Of a stretch of DNA of 29,097 nt, positions 15,042 to 23,200 are shown piece by piece. The translations under genes were made by a program, and so were the position numbers. The stretch comes from CAWGCE01 sp964480915. Its GTDB lineage: Bacteria; Planctomycetota; Planctomycetia; Pirellulales; Pirellulaceae. The notes beneath the pieces are model-generated. The model ran no database searches. It was not told the DNA's origin and saw only the letters and a program-made list of their open reading frames with translations. Every line of letters begins with the position of its first letter. Position 1 is the stretch's first letter. Where the stretch lies: positions 1 through 29,097 of the forward strand of contig CAYZRS010000059.1 in NCBI GenBank assembly GCA_964480915.1, in the 5' to 3' direction.

Positions 15042-17723
15042 GTCGTTCCTCGTAACGGTGCATTGGCATCGCCCGCATACCAACGAATCTTACGAGCAAA
15101 CTTCCGCAACTGAGCATCCGAGATGCCGGTCAAGTCGTCGATACGATTGATCCCGTCGGTCGTATCGATCTCCATCACGGTCGCACCATCAAGGATGACC
15201 GTAAAGGTCTTCAGTGGCGGTTGGCCATTGAAGACATCGGGAGACTTTTCAAACGTTGTCCATTTGATCGTCAGGTTACGGTCGACTCGAACTTGACCAT
15301 CACCGTAACCAATATCAAACTTCTCCGTCTTGCCATCTAAAGTGATGACGACGTGCGGATCGCCCCAGATGGTAACGGAGGTCCCTTCACTCGAGTGCAG
15401 TGTGGCGCTGTAAGCGTATTGATCCCACTCGCGATCGTCATGCTCATTGGCCGCGTCAAAGTTGTCCAGGTAGACATTCGTACGCTTGAAAGCGATCATT
15501 TCAACTTCACAGTCGACGGTTTCCGTTGACCCGAACACGATGCCGTTGGCTTCCGCTTTGTCATTGCCGATACCGATGACCAAGTCATCGATCCCATCGC
15601 CATTCATGTCACCCGCCAAACGAACCGATCCTCCCGCCATTGTCTTGCGGCTCGAACCGTTGAAGATCATGCCACGAGAGCCGTCGCCGCCGTTCTCTTC
15701 AGCCAGATCGGCCGTCTTGAATTCGCCTTCGAAATCACGGCTACCAAAGATCAAGTAAGACTGCCCGGCATCGACCAGTCCATTGGCTTCGGCTCGATTC
15801 GCAGTGATCAGCAGATCATCGATTCCATCGCCATTGACATCCTGGCCTCCTTGGACGGTATCGCCAAGCAAATCGTGGGCGCGATTTCCTTGCACGATGA
15901 AGCCATGGGAACCGTCTCCACCAGCGTCTGGATGGAGTTTATACAGTTCCATTTCTGGCTCGAAGCTCTCGCCGCCAAAGACCACGTAGGTCATACCGAC
16001 GTTTTTCATGCCGTACGTGTCCGCATGCTGGGCGACAATTGCAAAATCATCAATTCCATCCGCGTTGAGGTCACCAACCGACGTCACGTTGGCTCCCGAA
16101 CGATCATGAGCAAAAGTTCCTTTCGCCACGAAACCGCGGCTGCCATCGCCGCCGTTCTCCGGTTTTAGCGCAGAGAGTTTGAATTCCGCATCGAAACCAT
16201 CTTCCTGCCCGAAGACGACATAGGTCTCCCCAGAATTCCGAAAGCCGTTCGCGTCGGCATCAGGGGCACCAATCGCGAAGTCATCAATTCCGTCTCCGTT
16301 AATATCCCCCAGGCCCGTGACCTTCTTGCCTGACAGGTCATTGACCGCGGCGCCTTCAAAAACGGTTCCCAACCTTCCATTTCCACCACCCGAATCGAAC
16401 AGCTTCTTCACGTTGAACTTGTTCTTAACGCCGTTTTTCGATCCGTAGACAAGTAGCGACACGCCGGCTGCGCCGCGGTACTCGGGTACGCCGACCATAC
16501 CGTCATCGAATCCGTCGCCGTTGACATCTCCGACGTTGATGATTTTCGTCTTGGCAGCACCAAGCCCCAAGCCGTGGAAGACGATTCCCGAGTAGGTATC
16601 AGAGTGCATCACGCCCGAGACGTTCATCGTCACCGAAGCGACGTCTGTGCCGCCCTTACCATCACCCACGGTGTACTCGAAAACGTCGACCGCCTTTTCT
16701 CCATGAGGGAGATCTTCGAGCGCCGTGCCAGGATCGTAGGAATAGGTCCCATCGGAATTCAGTTGGACAAAGGCGCCGCTATCGAGCTCGATTTCTTTCC
16801 CAACCGCCGTCTCGTCGCCGTTCACCGCCACAATCGACAGCGAATCATTGTTGCCGTCGATGTCGGCAACCGGCGCCGGTATCATCAAAGACGTTGCCCG
16901 ACACGGGCGCGATGGCCGGTGTCGAGAAGACATCGTCAACAGCCAATGGAGGCAACTCGAGCACTTTGGATGAGTTGCTAAACCCGTCATTCGTTCCGGA
17001 AACGGGGCCTTGGGCTACTCGCGTTGCTTTGCCGGTGACAATATCGAAACTGTAAACGCCACCAGTCTGGTTCGCCCCACCGAACACATTTCCGTCGGCA
17101 TCGGCGTACATCGCACCGAACGTCAGTTTTTGCAAACCGTTTTCACCAATGGTGGTTACTTTGCCGTCCATGGTGATCGAGATCAGCTTGTTCTCTTGAC
17201 CTCGCTGACTCGCATAAAACGTGTCGTCCACCGGGTTGTATGCGATGTCGTAGATGTTGTAGAGATCGACCGAAGTTTCAATCTTGTTCGCCACCGATTG
17301 GCTGTCAATGTCGATCCCATAGAGAACGCCTCGGTTGTTGCCTGGCCTGACGTACAGCAATCCGTCTCCGCCAAAATCTCCAACGAAGTAGGTCCCTTCG
17401 TTCGTCGGCAGTCCGTCAACACGTCCCAGGTTTTCGACTTGGCCGTTGCTGCCAATTCTTCCCAACTCATGAGACTTCGTGAGGATGCCATAGGCGTAGT
17501 TGTCGGCCGATCGAAATCCTACGGCGTTTACCTTTTCACCCGCCTGATGCTCGCCCACGGTGAACGACTTGGTCTCGAAGTCGACTTGGCCGGTGCGGCC
17601 GAGGTTTGAGTAAATCTGGTAAAGGCCAGCATCGCTTTCGAATACGGGAAGTCCCGTTCCGTCCATTACGATGCGGTCTTCAAGTTTCTCTACGTTGTTT
17701 TCAAATTTAAATTTGCGAGTCAT
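15038..17723 (-). pseudogene. Secreted FG-GAP/cadherin-like protein with one-base frameshift
   Basis: Two frames make one protein: 16845-17723 (MTRKFKFENN to VFDDTGAG) and 15038 to about 16880 (ADIDGNNDS onward). Removing one of the two A bases at 16868-16869 restores a single 894-residue frame; the total length of 2686 bases is one more than a multiple of three. The N-terminus has an LEPR-XLL-like planctomycete export motif (VEKLEDRIVMDG), then a beta-propeller-like region and a VCBS/cadherin-like module. Several FG-GAP/integrin-like repeats (DVNGDGFDD, DINGDGIDDFAIG, DLNADGIDDFAI, DVNGDGIDDLLI, DMNGDGIDDLVIG) and a GDPHV domain follow. Both halves look well conserved, so a sequencing error or very recent mutation is likelier than old decay. 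Surface adhesion or calcium binding is inferred. Confidence 0.85.
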
Positions 17724-18134
17724 AACTTTAAACGCCTTTCATTTGTCGCTCGAATAGGTTCGTCGCGATAGGCATGGATGAGAATACTTAAGCAGGAGGT
17801 CAATCAAAGAAGCAATTCAGGTCTTCCGTTTAAAAAATAGTCCGACTTCGATCGTGTCAGCGACAGTTTATTGTCATTTTGTTCAGAACGAGGAGGTTGC
17901 CTTACGGGTCGTATGACGACGATGCAGCGCGTCGTCATGCCCGCAACATGGACGGGGCAGNNNNNNNNNNNNNNNNNNNNNNNNNNNNNNNNNNNNNNNN
18001 NNNNNNNNNNNNNNNNNNNNNNNNNNNNNNNNNNNNNNNNNNNNNNNNNNNNNNNNNNNNCAGGAGAGCATTCGCCACGCCGATGTGGCGGCAACTAGAA
18101 TTACTTAGAAATGCCTTCGAAACGCATCGCGGCG
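17724..18134. other. Intergenic stretch with a 100-N scaffold gap (17961-18060)
   Basis: The gap is exactly 100 N, the usual placeholder, so its true size is unknown. It is flanked by inverted repeats: a 9-bp one at 17913-17938 and a 6-bp one at 18073-18090. No gene is visible on either side. The FG-GAP gene promoter probably lies in 17724-17880 but no good match is seen. A gene could be hidden in the gap. Confidence 0.85.
17913..17938. repeat. Perfect 9-bp inverted repeat beside the scaffold gap
   Basis: ATGACGACG (17913-17921) and CGTCGTCAT (17930-17938) are separated by 8 bases. It has no T-tract on either side, so it is not a standard terminator. It may be one unit of an intergenic repeat family that stopped the assembly. 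Confidence 0.5.
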
Positions 18135-19409
18135 CTACGCGTTTTCCAGCACAGCGGCAACCGTTTGGCCCGTTTTTGATTGATTAAGAACCAATGTTGC
18201 ATTTTGGGTCGCTTCCAAAGGTGCGTCGCGAACAACATTGACGGGGCAATCCGGATCAGCGCTTTCGTAATTCAACGTGGGCGGAACCTTGTTGTTTCGA
18301 ATCGACAAGACGCTGGCAGCCATTTCGACAGCCCCCGCACCCGCGCCCATATCGCCAAAGTAGCTCTTCGGCGCCGTCACCGGCGTTTCGCCCAAGACGG
18401 ATTCGATCGCACGCGATTCTCGAATGTCGGCATCGATCGTCGCCAAGCCCTCCGCATTCACGTGATCGATGTCATTCGGCGCAAGGCCAGCGTCTGCCAG
18501 TGCGATGCGGATCGAACGTTCGATCGCATCTTCCGTCGCACCGCAATATCGAACGTCAGAGACTTGGCCGACGGATCGGCCAAAACCGCTCACCTTGCAG
18601 ATCGGTGTCGCGCCACGTGCAACCGCGTGCTCACGTGTTTCCAGCACAAACAAGCAAGCGCCCTCACCCCGCACGTAGCCATCTCGATCTCGATCGAATG
18701 GTCGTGGTGTCGCGAGCGGCTCCTCGCTGCGCTTCGAAAGCAATTCGTCGGTCAGGTGCACCTGCAGAGTCGTGCTGGTCCGACTGCCGCCACCACCCGT
18801 TAGCATGACGTCACACCAACCTCGTTCGATGACCGAGACCGATTCGGCGAGCGCCAGGAGTGCCGACGCCGTTCCTTGCACGATCGAATTCGTTGCGCCC
18901 CAAGCCTGATGGGCAATCCCCACATGGCAGGCCGACATGTTGGGCAGATATTTCAGCAGCCAGAGCGGGAACATGTCGGTGCTAATTCGTTTGGCGAACG
19001 AGTCCAAGTCGACTGAGCCATCGACGATGCTGTTCCTATGAACGTCGGCCAATTCCGACGGATGGCCATAGAACATCTCGCTCCCCATCACGATTCCGAA
19101 TCGATCATGGTCGAGTGCACTCGTATCGAGCCTGGCATCCTCCACCGCCAAATTTGCCGCGGCGAATGCCAATGCGACTTCGCGCGACATCAGCTTGATT
19201 GCCTTGCGAGGCCTCACATGATGCTTCGGGTCGAAATCGCGGATTTCACTGCCGATGGCATATGGCAAATTGCCAAAATCGCTGGTCAGCAGCGGCCGGA
19301 TCGCACTGCGGCCGGTCATCAATGCATCCCAAAACGGCTGATGGCCGATGCCTAATGGGGTCATCATCCCGATACCGGTTACGACGACTTCGCGGGTCGA
19401 TTTACCCAT
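18135..19409 (-). CDS. Ketoacyl-ACP synthase homologue lacking catalytic residues (KS-beta/CLF-like)
   Basis: 424 residues, full FabF length. The thiolase fold is clear: VVVTGIGMMTPLG at the start, PFDRDRDGYVRGEGA, and PPTLNYESADPDCPVN near the end. The catalytic triad appears lost: the Cys position (xTACxxG in FabF) reads IVQGTASA, with Thr180; the first His (NAHGTST) reads NAEGLAT, with Glu320; the second His (KSxTGH) reads KSYFGD, with Asp353. Lys348 is kept. It therefore cannot do Claisen condensation in the normal way and may be a chain-length-factor-like partner of an active synthase elsewhere. No ACP, ketoreductase or second KS lies next to it. It follows the GNAT gene on the same strand, but 139 bases and a candidate promoter separate them. 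Confidence 0.88.
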   Translation of the reverse strand: MGKSTREVVVTGIGMMTPLGIGHQPFWDALMTGRSAIRPLLTSDFGNLPYAIGSEIRDFDPKHHVRPRKAIKLMSREVALAFAAANLAVEDARLDTSALDHDRFGIVMGSEMFYGHPSELADVHRNSIVDGSVDLDSFAKRISTDMFPLWLLKYLPNMSACHVGIAHQAWGATNSIVQGTASALLALAESVSVIERGWCDVMLTGGGGSRTSTTLQVHLTDELLSKRSEEPLATPRPFDRDRDGYVRGEGACLFVLETREHAVARGATPICKVSGFGRSVGQVSDVRYCGATEDAIERSIRIALADAGLAPNDIDHVNAEGLATIDADIRESRAIESVLGETPVTAPKSYFGDMGAGAGAVEMAASVLSIRNNKVPPTLNYESADPDCPVNVVRDAPLEATQNATLVLNQSKTGQTVAAVLENA

Positions 19410-19465
19410 GAATGGACTCGTCCAATGATGAGATCAAGCGGGGAATAAATAGCAACATGCACCTG

Positions 19466-19494
19466 ATAGTATCGACCCTACCTACGGTCGGCAA
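19466..19494 (-). promoter_or_regulatory. Candidate sigma-70 promoter of the ketoacyl synthase gene
   Basis: On the minus strand TTGCCG (19489-19494) and TACTAT (19466-19471) are 17 bases apart, each matching four of six consensus bases. The spacer contains CGACC and GGTCG as a short inverted repeat. It would give a leader of about 50 bases. Confidence 0.4.
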
Positions 19495-19548
19495 GCACGA
19501 ACTCAGATCGACCATTCGAACCTATCGCAGCCCGCTTTGCCGCTGCCA

Positions 19549-20691
19549 TCAGGATTCAGCACGATCGCCCCTATAGTCATAGATGCGATGAATCTTCTCG
19601 ACGCGAAAGTTGCCTCTCTCGAGCGTCTTTCTCGAAAGATGGTTGGACTCCAGCACCCAAGAATATTCGCCGAATTCCATGCCCCATTGGACCCCAGCTG
19701 GAATCAGGTGGTGATTCAAGACGACACCGACGCCCCACATCTGATACTCGGGTAGCACATTCGTACTCATCATCCGCAGCCTTTTCAGCTGCCGCCGTTT
19801 CATCAACAGCTTAAGGAACCCGAAAGGAAAAAGACGTCCATCAATTTCCTTAATAATCGGATTGTAATCCAATAACCCTAAGACGCTGCCGACCGGCTGA
19901 CCTTTGACCTCGGCGATCACCGACAGATCGGGTACCAGCAGATGCTTGAGTCCTGCACTCATGTGCTTGACCTCGGCTTCGGACATGTTGACATGCCCCC
20001 ACACGGCGGTGAGTGACGAGTTGTAGATCTGCAAAAACGAGGTCACATCTCGATGAAAATTCTTCTTGTCGATCGGACGTAACTTCAGATCTAGACGTTT
20101 GATTGCTTCTTCGGCAACGAACTGAATTTTCTTTTCCATCGTCGCCAGTTCGGAACTGGACCCGATGAAACTAAGCAAGTCTTGAGCCTTTTCAAACCCA
20201 TACGTTTCCCACAATCGCGGATAAAATTCCGGGTTGTAGGTCATCAAAAAAGTCGGCGGCAAATCGAAATTTTCGACCAGTAAACCACATTCATAGTTCA
20301 ACGACGGGTTAGTTGGGCCTCGTAGATTGTGCTGTCCACGTTCCGCGTGCCACGCTCGAACTGCATCGAACAGTCCATCGGCGACCGCTTGGTCGTCGAT
20401 CGATTCAAAAAAACCAACAAAGCCGCATTGGTCCTCTGGATGGGTTCGATTGTGGGCCCGATTATCGATCGCCGCCACACGGCCACATGGCTGGCCATTT
20501 CGAAAAGCTAAGAAGGTACAAATCTCGGCATCATCATAAAATGGATGCCGCGTGTAATTCACAAGCTCCTTTTGGCTCATCCGAAGCGGAGGCACCCAAA
20601 CCGGATCGTCCCGGTAGAGCTCCCAGGGCAATTCCAAGAATTGCTTCCGTTCGCGACGATGGGTGACAGGTCGTACTTCGAGATTGGCCAA
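19549..20691 (-). CDS. GNAT-fold N-acyltransferase-like protein (YghO-like)
   Basis: 380 residues. The N-terminus (LEVRPVTHRRERKQFLELPW then YRDDPVWVPPL) is typical of YghO-like proteins. A GNAT-like region follows (FLAFRNGQPCGRVAAIDN, GFVGFFES), then GPTNPSLNYECGLLVENFD and a second acyltransferase-like half ending in the WVLESNHLSRKTLERGNF region, where E-x-N is common in GNAT enzymes. The protein is predicted to be cytoplasmic and to move an acyl group from CoA or ACP; the substrate is unknown. The neighbouring synthase homologue makes a lipid-related role attractive but unproven. A candidate promoter lies upstream at 20756-20785. Confidence 0.8.
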   Translation of the reverse strand: MANLEVRPVTHRRERKQFLELPWELYRDDPVWVPPLRMSQKELVNYTRHPFYDDAEICTFLAFRNGQPCGRVAAIDNRAHNRTHPEDQCGFVGFFESIDDQAVADGLFDAVRAWHAERGQHNLRGPTNPSLNYECGLLVENFDLPPTFLMTYNPEFYPRLWETYGFEKAQDLLSFIGSSSELATMEKKIQFVAEEAIKRLDLKLRPIDKKNFHRDVTSFLQIYNSSLTAVWGHVNMSEAEVKHMSAGLKHLLVPDLSVIAEVKGQPVGSVLGLLDYNPIIKEIDGRLFPFGFLKLLMKRRQLKRLRMMSTNVLPEYQMWGVGVVLNHHLIPAGVQWGMEFGEYSWVLESNHLSRKTLERGNFRVEKIHRIYDYRGDRAES

Positions 20692-20755
20692 ACTTCATTC
20701 CTGTCGATTCGTACGTTCGCGACGGGCAGTCAACGTTGACCACGGAGAACCGATC

Positions 20756-20785
20756 ACTGTAACGGTCGGTCGAACCAAGGGTCAA
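20756..20785 (-). promoter_or_regulatory. Candidate sigma-70 promoter of the GNAT-like gene
   Basis: On the minus strand TTGACC (20780-20785) and TACAGT (20756-20761) are separated by 18 bases. The leader would be about 60 bases. Confidence 0.4.
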
Positions 20786-20837
20786 TAAAGACAGGCTCAG
20801 TTCAGGGCCGCTAAACGAAAAGGCAAAAAACGTGCGG

Positions 20838-20866
20838 TTTTTACTAAGCTACCGGGCCGCTATACT
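20838..20866 (+). promoter_or_regulatory. Weak candidate promoter of the PSP1 operon
   Basis: TATACT at 20861-20866 is a good -10 box; 17 bases before it is only TTTTTA, a poor -35. It lies 71 bases before the PSP1 start. Confidence 0.25.
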
Positions 20867-20937
20867 TACGGAACCGCTGGCATAGCAACTGCTGCGATTT
20901 CCCTTTCCCCGTCCGCCGGCATCGCCGGATCAAGATC

Positions 20938-21933
20938 ATGCCAAAATACGTCGTTCGTTACGGACTGATGAGAACATTGGGAGTTCTCTCGGTTCGCGGC
21001 AAGGATCAGACCTTCGCCCGCGGAGAACGCGTCATCGCCCGCACCAAGCGGGGACTTGAGGCGGGTGAAATCCTGTGCGAGGCCACCGATGACGCTGTCG
21101 ACCGGCTGCGAGACCCGGAACAGGGTGAAATCGTCCGCGGCATGACCACCAACGATGAAAATGAGCTGGCGCACATGGAAACTCAGGCAGGTTCTGAGTT
21201 TGCCAAATGCCAAGCCGTGGTCAAAGAACTCGGCCTTGAAATGGAGCTGGTCGACCTGGAACATATCTTGGGTGGCGAGCGTATTGTCATTTATTATTTG
21301 GCCGAACAGCGTGTCGATTTTCGCGAACTGGTCCGAAAGTTGGCCAAAGAGTTTCAGACTCGGATTGAGATGAGACAAATTGGCGTCCGCGACGAAGCGA
21401 AGTTGCTGGCCGATTACGGTGATTGTGGCAAACCTGTTTGCTGCAATACGCACCTCTCTGTCATGCCTCCCGTTTCGATGAAAATGGCCAAGATTCAAAA
21501 AGCGACACTCGATCCGACGAAAATTTCGGGGCGCTGCGGTCGACTAAAATGCTGCTTGCGATACGAGTACGATACGTATACCGGAATGCAAAAGGAGCTG
21601 CCGCCGTCTGGCTCGCTGATTGTCACCAATAACGGCCAAGCGACGGTGCTCGGACAGGAAATACTCGCCAATCAATTGCTGGTCGAAACCGAAGATCATC
21701 GACGCGTGATGATTGATGCGGCCGATGTCCTTTCCGTCATTCGTAAGGGTGGCGGTGACAAACAGAGGGAAAACAAAGGACGCAATCGCCAAAGTAACAA
21801 AGGCAAGAACAAGAGCGGCGGCCAGTCGTCTGCCAAGCAAACGCAGGGCAAGGACGACAAAGCCAACCCGGCCAAACCGAAAACGGAAAAACAGTCCGAT
21901 CGAAATGACCATCCCAACAAAGAAAACGGGTAA
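20938..21933 (+). CDS. PSP1 domain protein (YaaT-like)
   Basis: 331 residues. The PSP1 domain spans about residues 1-265, with family sequences GVLSVRG, GERVIARTKRGLEAGEIL, RIVIYYLAEQRVDFRELVR, and two conserved cysteine clusters: DCGKPVCCNTHLS (from Cys163) and GRCGRLKCCLRYE (from Cys200). These may bind metal or an Fe-S cluster. In Bacillus the relative YaaT acts with YlbF and YmcA on sporulation and RNA processing; the planctomycete role is unknown. The C-terminal 60 residues are a disordered basic tail rich in Lys, Asn, Gln and Ser that could bind RNA. ATG 20938 has only a weak ribosome site. The next gene begins 6 bases after the stop. Confidence 0.93.
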   Translation: MPKYVVRYGLMRTLGVLSVRGKDQTFARGERVIARTKRGLEAGEILCEATDDAVDRLRDPEQGEIVRGMTTNDENELAHMETQAGSEFAKCQAVVKELGLEMELVDLEHILGGERIVIYYLAEQRVDFRELVRKLAKEFQTRIEMRQIGVRDEAKLLADYGDCGKPVCCNTHLSVMPPVSMKMAKIQKATLDPTKISGRCGRLKCCLRYEYDTYTGMQKELPPSGSLIVTNNGQATVLGQEILANQLLVETEDHRRVMIDAADVLSVIRKGGGDKQRENKGRNRQSNKGKNKSGGQSSAKQTQGKDDKANPAKPKTEKQSDRNDHPNKENG

Positions 21934-21939
21934 CCCACA

Positions 21940-22356
21940 GTGACGGCTCGCAGCATTCGACAACTATTGGAAGAAGACACGCGCTACACGCTCGAAGCGT
22001 ATCAATTCGTTCGTGAGGCGTTGGCATACGCGAACGATGTTTTGCAAATGAGCGGCGAAGAACAAAAAGATGAAGAAGATGAATCGGCCGAGGTCGAACA
22101 TCATCTCACCGGCCAGCAATTGTGCGAAGCGATCCGAAAATACGCAGTGGAACAATACGGCTACATGACTCAGGTGGTGCTGAAAAACTGGGGCATCACC
22201 TGCACCGGCGACTTCGGCGAGATCGTCTACAATCTGATCAACATCAAGATGATGAAGAAATCACCGCATGATCGACGCGAAGACTTCAACGACGTTTACG
22301 AATTTGACCAAGCGTTCCGCGAAGATTTCCGCATCACGCCGCCACCAAGCGTCTGA
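21940..22356 (+). CDS. Minf_1886-family protein
   Basis: 138 residues from a GTG start, 6 bases after the PSP1 gene. It matches the Minf_1886 family found in Planctomycetes and Verrucomicrobia: an N-terminal helix RYTLEAYQFVREAL, a charged linker (EEQKDEEDESAEVEHH), then LTGQQLCEAIRKYAVEQYG and WGITCTGDFGEIVYNLI. Function is unknown. Its closeness to PSP1 suggests that they act together or are at least co-expressed. No ribosome site is obvious, so initiation is probably coupled to the upstream gene. Confidence 0.88.
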   Translation: MTARSIRQLLEEDTRYTLEAYQFVREALAYANDVLQMSGEEQKDEEDESAEVEHHLTGQQLCEAIRKYAVEQYGYMTQVVLKNWGITCTGDFGEIVYNLINIKMMKKSPHDRREDFNDVYEFDQAFREDFRITPPPSV

Positions 22357-22444
22357 ACGAGTGGCGTCGAGCATGGGATCCCTCAATCTCAGGATGGCCT
22401 AAACTTTGAATACGTCTCGCCCAAAGGCCGCAGCGAATCGTGGG

Positions 22445-22594
22445 ATGCCAGAGAGCAACGGTAGCATGGAGACAGAACTTGTCCCATTCGCGACCCCAAA
22501 AAAATGGCGGCGAATACCACTGCTGGTATCCGCCGCATTCTTAACCATTTGGATCGGTTTTTTGATCTGGCTCGCCTGGAATCAGAACGGCTAA
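22445..22594 (+). CDS. Small C-terminal-anchored membrane protein
   Basis: About 49 residues from ATG 22445; TTG 22406 (62 residues) and ATG 22466 (42 residues) are also possible. A polar N-terminus ending in the basic KKWRR leads into one membrane helix (LLVSAAFLTIWIGFLIWLAW) and the tail NQNG. The positive patch before the helix predicts a cytoplasmic N-terminus. No family is recognised. It sits about 90 bases after the Minf_1886 gene and may share its transcript; it is convergent with trxA, with only 12 bases between them. Confidence 0.6.
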   Translation: MPESNGSMETELVPFATPKKWRRIPLLVSAAFLTIWIGFLIWLAWNQNG

Positions 22595-22606
22595 CCAAAA
22601 TCGAAC

Positions 22607-22933
22607 CTATGCGAGGTCCAATTGCTCATTGATCGCCGATTGCAATTTCGTTTTCGGCTGAACGCCGACGAATCGCTGGACCTCCGCTCCACCCTTGAAC
22701 AAGACCAACGTCGGGATGCTCGTAACACCTAGCTGCTGAGGCGTCGCCGGGCTGTCGTCGATGTTCATCTTCACGACTTTGGCTGTGCCTTCGTTTTCGC
22801 TGGCCAACTCTTCGATCATCGGACCGATCTGTCGGCAGGGACCGCACCACGGGGCCCAAAAATCAATCAACACAGGATGATCAGATTTCAAAACTTCTTG
22901 TTCAAATTCGGCGTCTGTAATTTCAGTTGCCAT
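22607..22933 (-). CDS. trxA: Thioredoxin
   Basis: 108 residues, the usual length. The active site is W-C-G-P-C (Cys30 and Cys33) after LIDFWAP, and the cis-proline loop is SIPTL. It reduces protein disulfides in the cytoplasm with electrons from thioredoxin reductase. The start is certain: GGAGG lies five bases before the ATG. A perfect consensus promoter lies upstream, predicting strong constitutive expression. It is a plausible reductant for the AhpD-like selenoprotein in the same window, though the two are 15 kb apart. Confidence 0.97.
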   Translation of the reverse strand: MATEITDAEFEQEVLKSDHPVLIDFWAPWCGPCRQIGPMIEELASENEGTAKVVKMNIDDSPATPQQLGVTSIPTLVLFKGGAEVQRFVGVQPKTKLQSAINEQLDLA

Positions 22934-23008
22934 TCAATCCTCCGGACATCTGGGGTCGACCCAGCACGTCCCAGAACGTGCTCGCTCGGCTGTTTATTTA
23001 ACCGGGGG

Positions 23009-23037
23009 ATTATAGGAGTGGCCGGAATTAGTGTCAA
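23009..23037 (-). promoter_or_regulatory. Perfect consensus sigma-70 promoter for trxA
   Basis: On the minus strand TTGACA (23032-23037), a 17-base spacer and TATAAT (23009-23014) match the consensus at all 12 positions. Transcription would begin near 23002, giving a leader of about 70 bases. Confidence 0.85.
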
Positions 23038-23200
23038 CGAACGGAGTCCCTCTCGCCAGCGCCGCTCAAAATTTGGCAAATTGGTCGCCACACCCTGGGC
23101 CCAAGCGGCTACTGCGCCAACTGGACATTTCGCCTAACCACCCAACCGCTGACGGTTGCGGTCCACCAGCAGTCTTCGCCGCATCGGCGGCGATTCCATC

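Noticed and set aside
16845..16900. Programmed frameshift in the FG-GAP gene
   Set aside because: No slippery sequence, internal Shine-Dalgarno-like stimulator or clear downstream structure was seen; a mutation or sequencing error explains it better.
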